The notes beneath the pieces were generated by a model, which saw only the letters and a program-made list of their open reading frames with translations, did not search any database and had not been told where the DNA came from. The position numbers were made by a program, and so were the translations under genes. 34,993 nt of DNA, from assembly GCA_964440605.1 (NCBI GenBank), contig CAYTSW010000011.1, positions 1 to 34,993 of the forward strand, given 5' to 3'. The DNA comes from CAYTSW01 sp964440605 (GTDB taxonomy: Bacteria > Planctomycetota > Phycisphaerae > Phycisphaerales > UBA1924). Below, one piece after another: positions 1 through 8,857 of the stretch; the stretch's first letter is position 1, and every line of letters begins with the position of its first letter.

Positions 1-562
1 GGTTGAGCACGCCCTGGCCCGAGCCGATGGGCGAGCCGGCGGGCATGACGCTCGCCGCGCCGGCGTCCTTGAGTCGGGCGGCGACGATGGGGTCGTCGCT
101 CGAGTAGCAGAGCACCTCGAAGCCGTCCTTGACGAGCTCCTCGCACGCCTCGATGGTGCCGACGGGGTCGGGCAGCAGCGTCTTCTTGTCGCCGAGGACT
201 TCGAGCTTGACCCACGAGGCGCCGGCGTTGCCGAGTTGCTCGAGGATCTCGCGCCCGAGGCGCGAGACGCGGACGGCGTCTTCGGGGGTGAAGCAGCCGG
301 CGGTGTTGGGCAGAACCGTGTAGCGGTCGGTGTCGATGAAGTCGAGCAGCGACTGGCCCTGTTCGTTGATCAGCCGCTCGCGGCGGACGGCGACGGTGAC
401 GACCTCGGCGCCCGAGGCGTCGAGGGCGGCCTGCATGGTCTCGAAGTCGCGGTACTTGCCCGTGCCGACGATCAGCCGTGACTCGAGCGCGCGGCCGGCG
501 AGGTTGAGGGGGCTGGGGTCGAGGGAGGCGGCGTGCTTGGATTCGATGGCGGAGTCGGTCAT
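1..562 (-). CDS. thiG: Thiazole synthase ThiG (3' end cut off by window edge)
   Basis: ThiG makes the thiazole phosphate carboxylate of thiamine from 1-deoxy-D-xylulose 5-phosphate, dehydroglycine and sulfur delivered by ThiS thiocarboxylate in the cytoplasm. The 187 visible residues read as the N-terminal part of the TIM barrel: LIVGTGKY near residue 30, TVAVRRERL near 56, LPNTAGC near 84, and the WVKLEVLGD segment whose lysine (about residue 119) is the Schiff-base lysine of the family. The reading frame is open to base 1, so roughly the last quarter of the protein lies outside the window. The ATG at 562 is the first in frame, 16 bases after the thiS stop. No clear Shine-Dalgarno is visible, so translation is probably coupled to thiS. 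Identification is secure from sequence and from the thiS neighbour. Confidence 0.96.
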   Translation of the reverse strand, partial: MTDSAIESKHAASLDPSPLNLAGRALESRLIVGTGKYRDFETMQAALDASGAEVVTVAVRRERLINEQGQSLLDFIDTDRYTVLPNTAGCFTPEDAVRVSRLGREILEQLGNAGASWVKLEVLGDKKTLLPDPVGTIEACEELVKDGFEVLCYSSDDPIVAARLKDAGAASVMPAGSPIGSGQGVLN

Positions 563-578
563 GCCGCAATCGTACCGG

Positions 579-779
579 TCAACCGCCGCCGACCAAAGTG
601 ACGATTTCGACGGCGTCGCCCTCGGTGAGGGTGTGGGAATCGTGGTCGGGCTTGCGGATGATGGCGCGGTTGACCTCGACGGCGCAAGGTTTCTCGGCGA
701 GGCCCTCGCGGGCGAGGAGGGCGGCGACGGTGGTGTCGTGCTCGATGTCGGTCTCGGTGCCGTTGAGGGTGATGAGCAT
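579..779 (-). CDS. thiS: Sulfur carrier protein ThiS
   Basis: This 66-residue beta-grasp protein carries sulfur as a C-terminal thiocarboxylate to thiazole synthase. It begins MLITLNGTE and ends VTLVGGG; the terminal Gly-Gly is the site that ThiF adenylates. Length and ending match the family. It lies directly upstream of thiG, as in many bacteria. The 24 bases between the permease stop and this ATG have no Shine-Dalgarno but hold TATCCT (complement of 785-790) five bases before the ATG, so thiS may start its own short-leader transcript rather than depend on the ABC genes upstream. No thiF or other thiamine gene is in the window. Confidence 0.95.
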   Translation of the reverse strand: MLITLNGTETDIEHDTTVAALLAREGLAEKPCAVEVNRAIIRKPDHDSHTLTEGDAVEIVTLVGGG

Positions 780-784
780 GGGAA

Positions 785-790
785 AGGATA
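785..790 (-). promoter_or_regulatory. Possible -10 element for thiS
   Basis: On the minus strand the bases read CCTATCCT and end five bases before the thiS ATG. This resembles the GCTAnnnT motif seen before other genes in the window. No convincing -35 was found. The call rests on position and on similarity to the other copies. Confidence 0.3.
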
Positions 791-803
791 GGGGCGTGTG
801 AGC

Positions 804-2678
804 TCAGCGGGTGCGGAGGGCGATGCGCCTGAGGCGGGCGCGGGCGGCTTCGAGGAAGCCGACGCCGACGGCAATGGCGGCGGCGGCGAAGACGACGAGC
901 TGGAAGGTGAAGGCCGCGGGGGAGATGTCGTCGCCGTTCCACGGGTAGCGGTAGCCGTTGTTCCAACCCGTGTCGATGCTTCCTTCGAAGGCGGTGGCGA
1001 GCATGGCGACGGGGTTGATGACGAAGATGGCCTTCATGATGAAAGGGTCGTCGCCGGAAAAGAGCGCGAAGGCGAGGAAGGACAGCATGAGGGGAATGAT
1101 CAGCCAGAATCCCGCCCAGAGCAGGAGGTTGAGGACCGTGGCGGAGATCCCCCGCTTCATGATGGTCCCGAAGAAGAAGCCCGAGGCGCAGAGCATGAAG
1201 CCGGTGGAGAGAACGATCAGCGGCAGGTGGACGAGCATGAGGGGGGAGATCGTGAGGTCGTCGTCGATCGGGAAGCCGATGGTGATGAGCACGAACGCGA
1301 GGACGTGAAGCAGGCCGAGTCCGGCGATGAGCATCGGCTTGGGCATGGCGCCGAGCGTCTTGCCGATCGCCAGCGAGCGGGCGGACATTGGCGTGGTGAA
1401 GAGGGTGTCGAGCGTGCGTTGGGAGCGCTCGGAGGTGATGGAGCCGGTGGCGGCGGCGAGGGCGCTGAGAAAGGCGAAGATCGTCGTGGGGAAAATGAGC
1501 AGGGCGTGCACCGCGGGGCCGAGTTCGTCGGCGTTGACGTAGAGCAGTGCGAGCAGCGCGAGGATGGCGAGCCCGCCGATGACTTTGAAAGCGAGCGACT
1601 TGCCGAACATGCTTTGGCGCACCTCGCGCCAGAGGACGGGGTTGCCGCGCACGGTGCGCGACGAGCCGCGGTCGGCGCGAGCGGTGGAGGACGCGACGCC
1701 GGCTTCGGCCTGCTCGGCGGAGCGCTTGCGCTTCTTGCGACGCTTCACGCGTTCGCGTTTCTTGCCGACGCTGTACTTCATCAGACTGCGCGCGGTGCCG
1801 AGCAGGAAGAAGGCCGCCAGCAGCAGGAGCCAGGCGCAGTTGGTGATCCAGAAACTCTCCGAGGGCAGGGGCCACCAGTGCTGCCACGCCGGCGGCGGTG
1901 GCATCTCGAAGAAGGGCGCGTTGAGGACGAAGAGCCCTCCGGCGGGCGAGAAGTGATTGGCCAGGAAGACGAGCGTGTAGTCGTCCCAGCCGAAGAGACG
2001 CGGGTTCCCGAGCTGGGGGACCTGGGCGACGATCGAGGGGATGTACGGGAGGAAGCACAGGAGCAGGAGGATGCCCAGCGCGTTGTTGAGGCACGTCCAG
2101 GCTCGGTTGCTGCGCAGCGAGAGCCAGCCCGAGCACGCGAGGGTGAAGAGCGCGGCGCAGGTGGCGATGAGCAGGGAGACGAGGATGAGGCGCGCTTCGA
2201 CGCCCCCGAAGACGCGCACCGCCAGCAGCAGCGGCAGGGCGCTCAGGGCGATGATGAGCAGTTGAATCGCGCGGGCGGTGGCCTTGCCCGCCAGGATGCG
2301 CCAGGGGGTCATGGGCGTCGCGAGCACCGAGGGCAGTGTGCGGGCCTCGCGTTCCTCGGAGACGAGCTGGCAGCCGAAAACCCCTCCGAGAATCGGCAGC
2401 AGCGCGCACAGCGAAAGGCCGACGACCACCGCCACGCCGGGCGCGACCGAGCTGAGAATCGTCATCCGTGCGGCGACCGATCGCGCGCCGGCGAGCTCCG
2501 AGGAGATGTTGAAGAACGTCACGCCCAGGATCAGCGTCATCACGGCGATGGCGCCGAAGCGGATCCAGTACGTGCTCTTGCGCCGCCCCGTGACGAGCAT
2601 CTCCTTGTAGAACATCGGCCCGAAGAAGGACCGGGCGGGGTTGACGTCGCGCGCGAGCGTGCCGAGGCGTCGGATCAC
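804..2678 (-). CDS. ABC-2 type transporter permease, tandem-duplicated (624 aa)
   Basis: This is the membrane subunit of an ABC-2 exporter paired with the ATPase encoded just upstream. The start is the GTG at 2678, which overlaps the ATPase TGA by four bases (GTGA) and gives the N-terminus VIRRLGTLARDVNPARS. Two homologous halves are visible. Each has a cytoplasmic coupling segment (SEEREARTLPSVLATPMTP near residue 107 and SERSQRTLDTLFTTPMSAR in the second half) followed by several hydrophobic helices. They are joined by a very basic linker near residues 320-340 (KKRERVKRRKKRKR). About twelve membrane segments are expected. Most ABC-2 permeases are single halves that dimerise, so here the dimer is fused in one chain. 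The substrate is unknown. Overlaps tie it to the vWA/MoxR genes upstream, suggesting an envelope role (inference). Confidence 0.9.
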   Translation of the reverse strand: MIRRLGTLARDVNPARSFFGPMFYKEMLVTGRRKSTYWIRFGAIAVMTLILGVTFFNISSELAGARSVAARMTILSSVAPGVAVVVGLSLCALLPILGGVFGCQLVSEEREARTLPSVLATPMTPWRILAGKATARAIQLLIIALSALPLLLAVRVFGGVEARLILVSLLIATCAALFTLACSGWLSLRSNRAWTCLNNALGILLLLCFLPYIPSIVAQVPQLGNPRLFGWDDYTLVFLANHFSPAGGLFVLNAPFFEMPPPPAWQHWWPLPSESFWITNCAWLLLLAAFFLLGTARSLMKYSVGKKRERVKRRKKRKRSAEQAEAGVASSTARADRGSSRTVRGNPVLWREVRQSMFGKSLAFKVIGGLAILALLALLYVNADELGPAVHALLIFPTTIFAFLSALAAATGSITSERSQRTLDTLFTTPMSARSLAIGKTLGAMPKPMLIAGLGLLHVLAFVLITIGFPIDDDLTISPLMLVHLPLIVLSTGFMLCASGFFFGTIMKRGISATVLNLLLWAGFWLIIPLMLSFLAFALFSGDDPFIMKAIFVINPVAMLATAFEGSIDTGWNNGYRYPWNGDDISPAAFTFQLVVFAAAAIAVGVGFLEAARARLRRIALRTR

Positions 2679-3619
2679 TGGACCGCCCCCTTGGTGATGC
2701 TGAGGAAGACGTCTTCGAGCTTGGGCGACCGCGGGGAGAAGGCGTCGATGCGCAGGTCGTGCTGCACGAGCTTCTCGATGAGGAAGTGGTGGCTGTGCCG
2801 CCCCGGGACGAGCTCGACGAGGAAGGTCGGCGCCTCGTCGCCGTCCTCTTTCTGCTCGGTGACGCTCCTGACGCGCTCGTCGCCGTCGATCAGCGCGCGG
2901 GCGCGTTCGTGGTCGGCTTCGAGTCGGATGGCGATGCGTTCGCCCGCGCCGGCGGCGTCGAAGGCGTCCTTGAGCGAGCCGGCGTAGAGCAGCTTGCCGC
3001 GCTCGATGATGCCGATGCTCGTGCACATTTCGTGGAGCTCGGAGAGGATGTGGCTCGAGACCATGATCGTCTTGCCCATGTTGCGCAGCTCGGTGAGCAG
3101 CGAGCGCATCTCGATGCGGGCGCGCGGGTCCAGCCCCGACGCCGGCTCGTCGAGCAGGAGCACCTTGGGATCATGGAGCAGCACGCGCGCGACGCCGAGG
3201 CGCTGCTGCATGCCGCGGCTGAGGCCGCTGACCATCGTGTGCTTCTTCTCCGCAAGATCCGTGAGATCGAGCACGCCGTCGATCATGCTCGAGCGTTTCT
3301 TCCGCGGCACGGAGAAGGCCGCGCAGAAGAACTGGAGATACTCGTGGACGGTGAGGTCGTCGTACACGCCCAGAAAGTCGGGCATGTAGCCGACGATGCG
3401 ACGGATGCCCTCCGGATCGGTCCGGATGTTCTTCCCGTCGACGTTCGCTGTGCCGGCGTCGGGGCGCAGGAGGCAGGCAAGGCACTTCATGGTGGTGCTT
3501 TTGCCGGCGCCGTTGGGTCCGATATACCCGAAGGCCTCGCCCGCCCCTAACTCCAGGTCGAGATCGTCGAGGGCGAGCAGGTCGCCGTATTTGACGGTGA
3601 GCCCCTTGATGCTGATCAC
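2675..3619 (-). CDS. ABC transporter ATP-binding protein
   Basis: This is the ATPase subunit (314 aa) that should power the duplicated permease encoded next. It has a Walker A motif GPNGAGKST near residue 36, a signature segment LSRGMQQRL (a variant of LSGGQ common in ABC-2 exporters), Walker B VLLLDEPASGLDP and a switch-region VSSHIL. The C-terminal 90 residues form the small accessory domain usual in the CcmA/NatA-like group. The start is GTG at 3619, overlapping the TGA of the preceding gene (GTGA), and its own TGA overlaps the permease GTG in the same way, so the three genes are translationally coupled. The exported substrate cannot be read from sequence. Confidence 0.95.
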   Translation of the reverse strand: MISIKGLTVKYGDLLALDDLDLELGAGEAFGYIGPNGAGKSTTMKCLACLLRPDAGTANVDGKNIRTDPEGIRRIVGYMPDFLGVYDDLTVHEYLQFFCAAFSVPRKKRSSMIDGVLDLTDLAEKKHTMVSGLSRGMQQRLGVARVLLHDPKVLLLDEPASGLDPRARIEMRSLLTELRNMGKTIMVSSHILSELHEMCTSIGIIERGKLLYAGSLKDAFDAAGAGERIAIRLEADHERARALIDGDERVRSVTEQKEDGDEAPTFLVELVPGRHSHHFLIEKLVQHDLRIDAFSPRSPKLEDVFLSITKGAVQ

Positions 3620-5760
3620 GGCGTGTTCTCCGTCGTGTTGCGGTTCGGGTCGGGCAGGAGGAAGCGCAGGTGGGCGTGCGTGCGGGCCGTGCGGGCGCCG
3701 TCGAGCAGATCATCGGTTCCCTCGGCGAACTGCACATGCAGCAGCACGACCCGGTGGGTGCCAGCGTCGATGAGCGGTTCGATGGCGGTGGTGCGCGGCG
3801 CCAGACCGGGCAGGAAGAAGGGCGCCATCTCCGTCGCGTTGCGGCTCCCGGTCGTCCATGCCCACGGGGCTCCCGTTCGGGGGGTCGCGAAGGGGGCGAC
3901 GGGCGCGCGTCGATCGACGTCGAGCTCGATCACGCCGTTCTCGGGCACCGAAGAATCGTTGAAGATGAACTGGCTGTAGCCGGTCGAATCCCACACGGCG
4001 GCGCCGAGCACCTCGAGCGGCTGGTCGTGCTCGAGGCGCAGGCGGTGCCGGCCGATGGCTCCCCGGGGTTCTTCGGGGTGCGGGCGGAGGTCGACGGTCA
4101 GTGGGACCGGCACGTCGGCGTCATCGATCCGCACCGCCCGAGGCGACCAGATGGGGGCGGTGAAGGGCAGCAGCGGCGCGTTGCGCCCCTGGAAGGACTG
4201 GAAAGGCTCGGCGAGCGTACTGCCGACGAAGCCAAGCGCCGGACGCGCCCAGCCGTTTTGTTCCACGGTCGGAGAGAGAACGACGCGGCGGGTCTCGCCC
4301 GCGAGCAGGGTGTAGAAGGCGGTGTCGTGGGACGACCCATCGGGCCCGACATCGAACAAACGCACGAGGCCCACGTGGGACTCGCCCGAGCGGACGAGCA
4401 GCGGAACGAAGTACGCCAGCGTCCCGGCAAGAATGATCCAGAGGCTGGCGGTGAGCCATGAGAGATGCATTCGCCCGAAACGCTTGAGCACGACGCGGTC
4501 GACCGGGCCGATCAGCAGGCCGAGCACCGCGATGAACAAGAGCAGCGGCCAGAGCGATGGCGCGCGCACGTTGGGGAAGCGGTCGAAGGTCTCCGACACC
4601 GGCGCGGGGATGGACAGCAGGTCGTCCGAGCTGTGGCTGTACATGCTTATTCCCCGCACCGAGGAATCGCCATTGAACGTCGAGAGCGCGTGGCCGATCA
4701 TGGCGGGGCCAAGCAGCACGCGCCAGAGCGTTTCGGCGCGCACGGTGTTCGTGGCGACGCCGGGCGACTCGTCGAGCAGAATGACCCGCCCGCTCCCGAG
4801 CAGTCCCGTCGCGACGTCGGGCCCCGTCAACCAGGCGCGCTCGTCGTCCCGGAGCGACGTGACGAAGCGGTCGATCCGGTAGTCGCTGAGGCCGATGCGC
4901 CAGTCGTCCGGCGCGCTCGGGCCGAGCGCGAAGCCCTCGCCGAGGCCTTGATCAACCGCGATCGTCTGCGGCGCAGGGAGCCACTCATCGAAAGGCCGAC
5001 GGGTGCTGCCGCGCACGATGGCGAGCGTGCCGCCGGCGCGCACCCAGGCGCGGATCGCCTCGCGGGTCGCGTTGGGGAGCGATGCGAGGTCGTTGAGCGG
5101 CAGGGCGAGGGCGGCGAGCGACTCGTACGCCGGGGACAGGTTCGAGAGGTCGCCCGGATCGAGCCGGGCCACGGATCCCGAGATGCCGCCCGCGTTCGCG
5201 TCGGCGTCGCTTTCACCGACAGGGGCCAAACGCCTGAACGCATCGCCGTTCGTCAGCCCACGCAGCGAATCGCCCGCCGCGATCAGCGGCTCCGTCGCGG
5301 ACATGAGAGACAGATCGCGCGTCCGATTGTCAAACGGCGCGTCGGTCACGAGGCGGACGCGGTCCAGCAGTCCTCCGTTCTCATCGAGAAGGTCCACATC
5401 GATCCGCACCGGGGGGACCTGCCAACTGTTCGGGATCGCGGGCACCGCCACGACCAGGTCGATGGGCAACGTGCCAGTCGGCCCGGCGACGATGCCCGGA
5501 CGGCGGGCGATGAAGGTCGTGCGCCCCGACTGCTGCACGGTGACGCGAAGGCTCACCGTCTCCGGGACCGAGCCGCCGGTCAGACGGACGCGCACCGGAT
5601 TCCAGTGATCAGCGGTCACCCTGTCCTGCCAGCCGACACGCACCGACTCAAACGCGGGGCGACGCGTCTCCTGAGCGTCCGCGCGCGGCGTTGCGAAGAG
5701 ACACATCGCGAGCGGCAGGAGGGCGACAAGGTGCGGCATGAGTCGACGGAACTTGGTCAC
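3616..5760 (-). CDS. Secreted/membrane protein of the MoxR-vWA cluster with amidotransferase-like domain (714 aa)
   Basis: No precise family name is recognised. The start chosen is GTG at 5760, because GGGAGG (complement of 5766-5771) lies five bases upstream; the longer open frame to 5835 runs into the preceding gene. The N-terminus is a signal peptide (basic VTKFRRLMPH, hydrophobic core, probable cleavage after ATPRADA). A beta-rich domain follows, with FESVRVGWQDRV. Around residues 160-300 is a segment resembling a class I glutamine-amidotransferase-like fold (AIRAWVRAGGTLAIVRG) without an evident catalytic triad. Two membrane helices lie near residues 402-424 and 438-460, and a further beta-rich domain follows. 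It overlaps the ABC ATPase gene by four bases. The layout suggests a periplasmic receptor or scaffold linking the vWA proteins to the exporter, which is inference. Confidence 0.85.
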   Translation of the reverse strand: MTKFRRLMPHLVALLPLAMCLFATPRADAQETRRPAFESVRVGWQDRVTADHWNPVRVRLTGGSVPETVSLRVTVQQSGRTTFIARRPGIVAGPTGTLPIDLVVAVPAIPNSWQVPPVRIDVDLLDENGGLLDRVRLVTDAPFDNRTRDLSLMSATEPLIAAGDSLRGLTNGDAFRRLAPVGESDADANAGGISGSVARLDPGDLSNLSPAYESLAALALPLNDLASLPNATREAIRAWVRAGGTLAIVRGSTRRPFDEWLPAPQTIAVDQGLGEGFALGPSAPDDWRIGLSDYRIDRFVTSLRDDERAWLTGPDVATGLLGSGRVILLDESPGVATNTVRAETLWRVLLGPAMIGHALSTFNGDSSVRGISMYSHSSDDLLSIPAPVSETFDRFPNVRAPSLWPLLLFIAVLGLLIGPVDRVVLKRFGRMHLSWLTASLWIILAGTLAYFVPLLVRSGESHVGLVRLFDVGPDGSSHDTAFYTLLAGETRRVVLSPTVEQNGWARPALGFVGSTLAEPFQSFQGRNAPLLPFTAPIWSPRAVRIDDADVPVPLTVDLRPHPEEPRGAIGRHRLRLEHDQPLEVLGAAVWDSTGYSQFIFNDSSVPENGVIELDVDRRAPVAPFATPRTGAPWAWTTGSRNATEMAPFFLPGLAPRTTAIEPLIDAGTHRVVLLHVQFAEGTDDLLDGARTARTHAHLRFLLPDPNRNTTENTP

Positions 5761-5765
5761 GGGCG

Positions 5766-5771
5766 CCTCCC
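5766..5771 (-). promoter_or_regulatory. Shine-Dalgarno fixing the GTG start at 5760
   Basis: GGGAGG on the minus strand, five bases before GTG. It decides between this start and an upstream in-frame ATG at 5835 that would overlap the preceding coding sequence, and a downstream ATG at 5739 that would shorten the signal peptide. Confidence 0.7.
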
Positions 5772-5801
5772 GAACAGGCGTGTGGAGCGGGGCGGAGGGG
5801 A

Positions 5802-7883
5802 TCAGACGTACACCTTGCGGTTGTATACGTACCACTCGACGAGCACAACGAGCAGCACGATGATGAGCAGCCAGGGCCAGAGCGGCGTGTTGCCGCCGGT
5901 GTCGTCGTTCGCGTCGGCTCCGGCGTTACGCGCGGTGACGGTGGCCTGAGAAAGATCGAGCGTGTCGCGGGCGCCGAGCCGCGACTCTGCCGGGCTCAGC
6001 AGGCTGGAGGCGATGAGGCGGATGCTCCGCCCGTTCGCCGAGCGGTCCTCGGGGCCGGGCGGACCGTCCCACGAGAGCGTGTGGACACCGGTGTCGACGA
6101 AGGGCCCGACAACGAGCGATCCGTCCGCGCCGGGCTGGAGGGTGGTCCGGTTGCCCAACGGATCGGTCAGGGTGATCTCGTTCACGCCCGCCGGCACGCG
6201 TGTCGGCAGCACGTCGCCCGGTCGCGCGCTGGGGGTGCCGAGGTCGCTGAGCTCGTCTCCCAGATAACGTACCGCCTGCGCAAAGAAGAGCGGGAAGGAG
6301 CGCTCGAAGGGCCAGTTCGTCTCCAGAGGGTCGAAGCCGACGATGAGCGCCCGCGTCGGGCCGCGGCTGATCTCGAGGATCGCCGGGCCTGCGGTGGAGC
6401 TCGCGAGGATGTCCGCGGAGTTGCCCGCGTCGATCAGCGGCGGTGCGCTCAGGCGCACGGCGTCGAGGTCGACATACCGCAACGCCGGGTGGTCGCGCTC
6501 CCACGCGACGAACGCCTCGACCGACGGCTCTTCGCGCCGCCGCTCGCGCACGCCCGCGACCGGCGGCGGGGAGCCGATGAAGATGAAGCGTCCGGGCGGG
6601 AGCGACGCGCCGCCGTCCTCTTCGACGTTGGGGCGCCATCCTTTGACGACGTAGACGTCGAACTCGCCGAGTTGGTCGTTCGCGATGCGCTCGTCGAACT
6701 CTTCGAGGGTGATCGCGTCGCTGGAGGCGGTCTTGAGCGCGCGCAGCACGTTGCGCATGAAGATGTCGACGTCGCCCACCAGCGCCACTCGCAGTGCGCG
6801 GGCGGGCGGGAGGACCGTCCACGCGTCGTTGTCGATCGACAGCGCGTCATCGGGCCCGAGGTCGAGCGACGCGGCGAGCGTTGCGCCGTCGGCGCGGTTG
6901 ATGCTGAACACCACGCCGCCCGTGCCCGGCCCGTCGGCGGTTGCGGCCGGGAGTTCCACGCTCCGCACCCCGGCGAGCACGCTGTCGATCGCGAGGCTGA
7001 CGTCCACCGTGCGCGCCGGGCCGGTGCTCTGCAGGCCGACGAAGACCGAGACCCGGTCGGGCCGGTCGTACGTGCGCGCGGCTCGCATCGCGGTAATGCC
7101 GATGTTCGCGGTGTTCGCCCGGCCCACGCGGCGGTACTCGAGCAGCAGGCCGTTGGGCAGTCCGGCGTCGCGCAGGTCGGGGATCGCGCCGTCAGACCAG
7201 AGGACCACGGGCACGCCGGGCGTCGTCTGCGCCTGGTCGTCGCCGGTGACGGCGAAGCGTTCGGCGGCGTAGGGCCCGGCGATCTTCATCGCGTTCTCGA
7301 TCGAGGTCTCGGCCCCGCTGGGCGCGATGCTCTCGATGGCCGCGCGGAGCTGGGCCTTGTTGCTCGTGAAGGGCTGGATGACCTGCGCCGAGGAGTCGAA
7401 GGCGATGACCATCGCCTCGTCGGCGTCGCTGCGCCCGACCAGGCTCTCGAGAAAGCCGAAGGTGCCGCCCTCGCTCATCGCGTCGACGAAAGCGAGCGCC
7501 TCCTGCTTCGCCCGCGCCAGCCGCGTGGTGTCGGACGACGTGCCGGACGCCGGCGCATCGACCGCCCCCATGCTCGCCGAGCGGTCGATCATGATGATCG
7601 ACCGCGGCGGCGGGCTCTGCTCCGACGACAGCATCGGCTGCGCAAGCGCCAGCAACGCGAGCGCCAGCGCGATCAGTTGCAATAGCAGCAGGATGTTCTT
7701 GCGCAGCTTCTGGAACGGCGCGTTGGCCTGCAGGTCTTCCACCGCCCGCTTCCAGAGCAGCGTGGTCGAGACGTCGACATTCCGTCGGCGGAGCTTGAGG
7801 AAGTACAGGATCAGCAGCGTCGGGATCGCGATCGCAGCCGCGACACCGGCGAGCAGGGGCGAGGCGAACGTGGGCCAGGTCAT
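5802..7883 (-). CDS. BatA-like vWA domain membrane protein (693 aa)
   Basis: The protein starts with the BatA/aerotolerance N-terminal region: a hydrophobic helix (residues about 8-30), the LKLRRR turn, WKRAVEDLQANAPFQKLRKN, then a second helix (about 63-84). A vWA domain follows with MIDAS motif DRSAS at residues 100-104, facing the periplasm. The middle (about 340-450) resembles an amidotransferase-like fold (VALVGDVDIFMRNVLRAL). A single C-terminal helix (about 670-688) precedes a short basic tail. The ATG at 7883 overlaps the DUF58 stop (ATGA). In related clusters such proteins sit beside MoxR and DUF58 and are thought to act in envelope stress or complex assembly. The exact partner is unknown. 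Confidence 0.9.
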   Translation of the reverse strand: MTWPTFASPLLAGVAAAIAIPTLLILYFLKLRRRNVDVSTTLLWKRAVEDLQANAPFQKLRKNILLLLQLIALALALLALAQPMLSSEQSPPPRSIIMIDRSASMGAVDAPASGTSSDTTRLARAKQEALAFVDAMSEGGTFGFLESLVGRSDADEAMVIAFDSSAQVIQPFTSNKAQLRAAIESIAPSGAETSIENAMKIAGPYAAERFAVTGDDQAQTTPGVPVVLWSDGAIPDLRDAGLPNGLLLEYRRVGRANTANIGITAMRAARTYDRPDRVSVFVGLQSTGPARTVDVSLAIDSVLAGVRSVELPAATADGPGTGGVVFSINRADGATLAASLDLGPDDALSIDNDAWTVLPPARALRVALVGDVDIFMRNVLRALKTASSDAITLEEFDERIANDQLGEFDVYVVKGWRPNVEEDGGASLPPGRFIFIGSPPPVAGVRERRREEPSVEAFVAWERDHPALRYVDLDAVRLSAPPLIDAGNSADILASSTAGPAILEISRGPTRALIVGFDPLETNWPFERSFPLFFAQAVRYLGDELSDLGTPSARPGDVLPTRVPAGVNEITLTDPLGNRTTLQPGADGSLVVGPFVDTGVHTLSWDGPPGPEDRSANGRSIRLIASSLLSPAESRLGARDTLDLSQATVTARNAGADANDDTGGNTPLWPWLLIIVLLVVLVEWYVYNRKVYV

Positions 7884-8857
7884 CGCAGCACCCCCCGTGC
7901 GCGCAGGTAGTCGAGCATCAGCGTCTCGACGGGCGTGTCGCTGGGCAGGGTCATGTGCGTGATCTCGCGGCGTGCGCAGAACATGCGAAGCTCGTCGCAG
8001 TAGGCCGTGAGGTTTTGCTTGTACCGCTTGATGAGCGGCGCGGAGATGGTGACCTCGGCGAGGTCGCCGTCCTCGACGTCGCGCAGGCGCAGGTCGCCCC
8101 CGAGCTGCGGGTCGAGCTCCTGCGGGCTGAGCACCTGGATGAGCACGACGTCGTACCCGCGACCGACGAGGTACCGCAGCCCCTGCGCGTACCCCTCCTT
8201 CATGAAGAAGTCCGAGAGCACGACCATGACGCCCTTGCCGCGGCGCGAGAGCGCCACACGTTTGGCGGCTTCTGGGAAGCGCGAGCCGCCCGTCGGGCGG
8301 AGCTGCGCGATGAACCGCCCGAGGTCGTGCACACGCCGCCGCCCGCGCAGGTCGCGCAGCGTCGTGACGATGGACGATCCCGAGCCCTCGCGGCTGGCGC
8401 CGGCGTCGGCCTGTTCGTCAGTGGGGGGGATGGGCTGATCGCCAAAGGCGCTCACCGCGACGCGGTTGAGGTTGACGAGCCCGACGTACCCGAGCGCCGC
8501 GGCCGCCTGCTGCGCAAAGAGGAACTTGCTCGGCTCGCCGCAGTCCAGCGAGGCGCTGGTGTCGATGAGGATGTGCAGGGCGAGGTCTTCCTCTTCGAGG
8601 AAGAGTTTGAGAAAGAGCCGGTCGAGGCGACCGAAGATGTTCCAGTCGATGAAGCGCAGGTCGTCGCCACGGACGTAGGGCCGGTGGTCGGCGAACTCGA
8701 CGGACTCGCCACGCTTCTTGGATCGCCGCTCGCCCTTCATCTTCCCGGCGAAGATCTTCTTGGAGGCGAGGTCGAGCTGTTGGAGGCGCGCGATGAGCTT
8801 GCCCTGGAGAAGGTCGTCGATGGAAGCGGGTCGCGTTGGATTTGGTGTGGGGAGCAT
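7880..8857 (-). CDS. DUF58 domain protein (MoxR partner)
   Basis: This 325-residue protein carries the DUF58 hallmark HRPYVRGDDLRFIDWN at residues 58-73, just before a vWA-like fold with DTSAS (99-103) as a MIDAS-like motif. DUF58 proteins are nearly always encoded next to MoxR AAA+ ATPases and are taken to be their partners. Here moxR lies upstream but is separated by the GxxExxY gene. The ATG at 8857 overlaps the GxxExxY stop (TGATG), and no Shine-Dalgarno precedes it, so translation probably depends on ribosomes finishing the inserted gene. The 3' end overlaps the BatA-like gene (ATGA). No membrane helix is obvious, so the protein is likely cytoplasmic. Confidence 0.93.
   Translation of the reverse strand: MLPTPNPTRPASIDDLLQGKLIARLQQLDLASKKIFAGKMKGERRSKKRGESVEFADHRPYVRGDDLRFIDWNIFGRLDRLFLKLFLEEEDLALHILIDTSASLDCGEPSKFLFAQQAAAALGYVGLVNLNRVAVSAFGDQPIPPTDEQADAGASREGSGSSIVTTLRDLRGRRRVHDLGRFIAQLRPTGGSRFPEAAKRVALSRRGKGVMVVLSDFFMKEGYAQGLRYLVGRGYDVVLIQVLSPQELDPQLGGDLRLRDVEDGDLAEVTISAPLIKRYKQNLTAYCDELRMFCARREITHMTLPSDTPVETLMLDYLRARGVLR

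Noticed and set aside
559..2409. 616-residue Arg/His/Pro-rich open frame on the minus strand
   Set aside because: It lies in another frame of the ABC permease and thiS genes and has no domain; it is a GC-driven shadow.
798..2987. 729-residue open frame on the plus strand, rich in Glu, Gly and Arg
   Set aside because: It is antisense to the ABC permease and ATPase genes, has low-complexity composition and no recognisable domain; long antisense frames are expected at this GC content.
6081..7685. 534-residue plus-strand open frame
   Set aside because: It is antisense to the BatA-like gene, whose vWA and membrane segments are clear; the plus frame is low-complexity.
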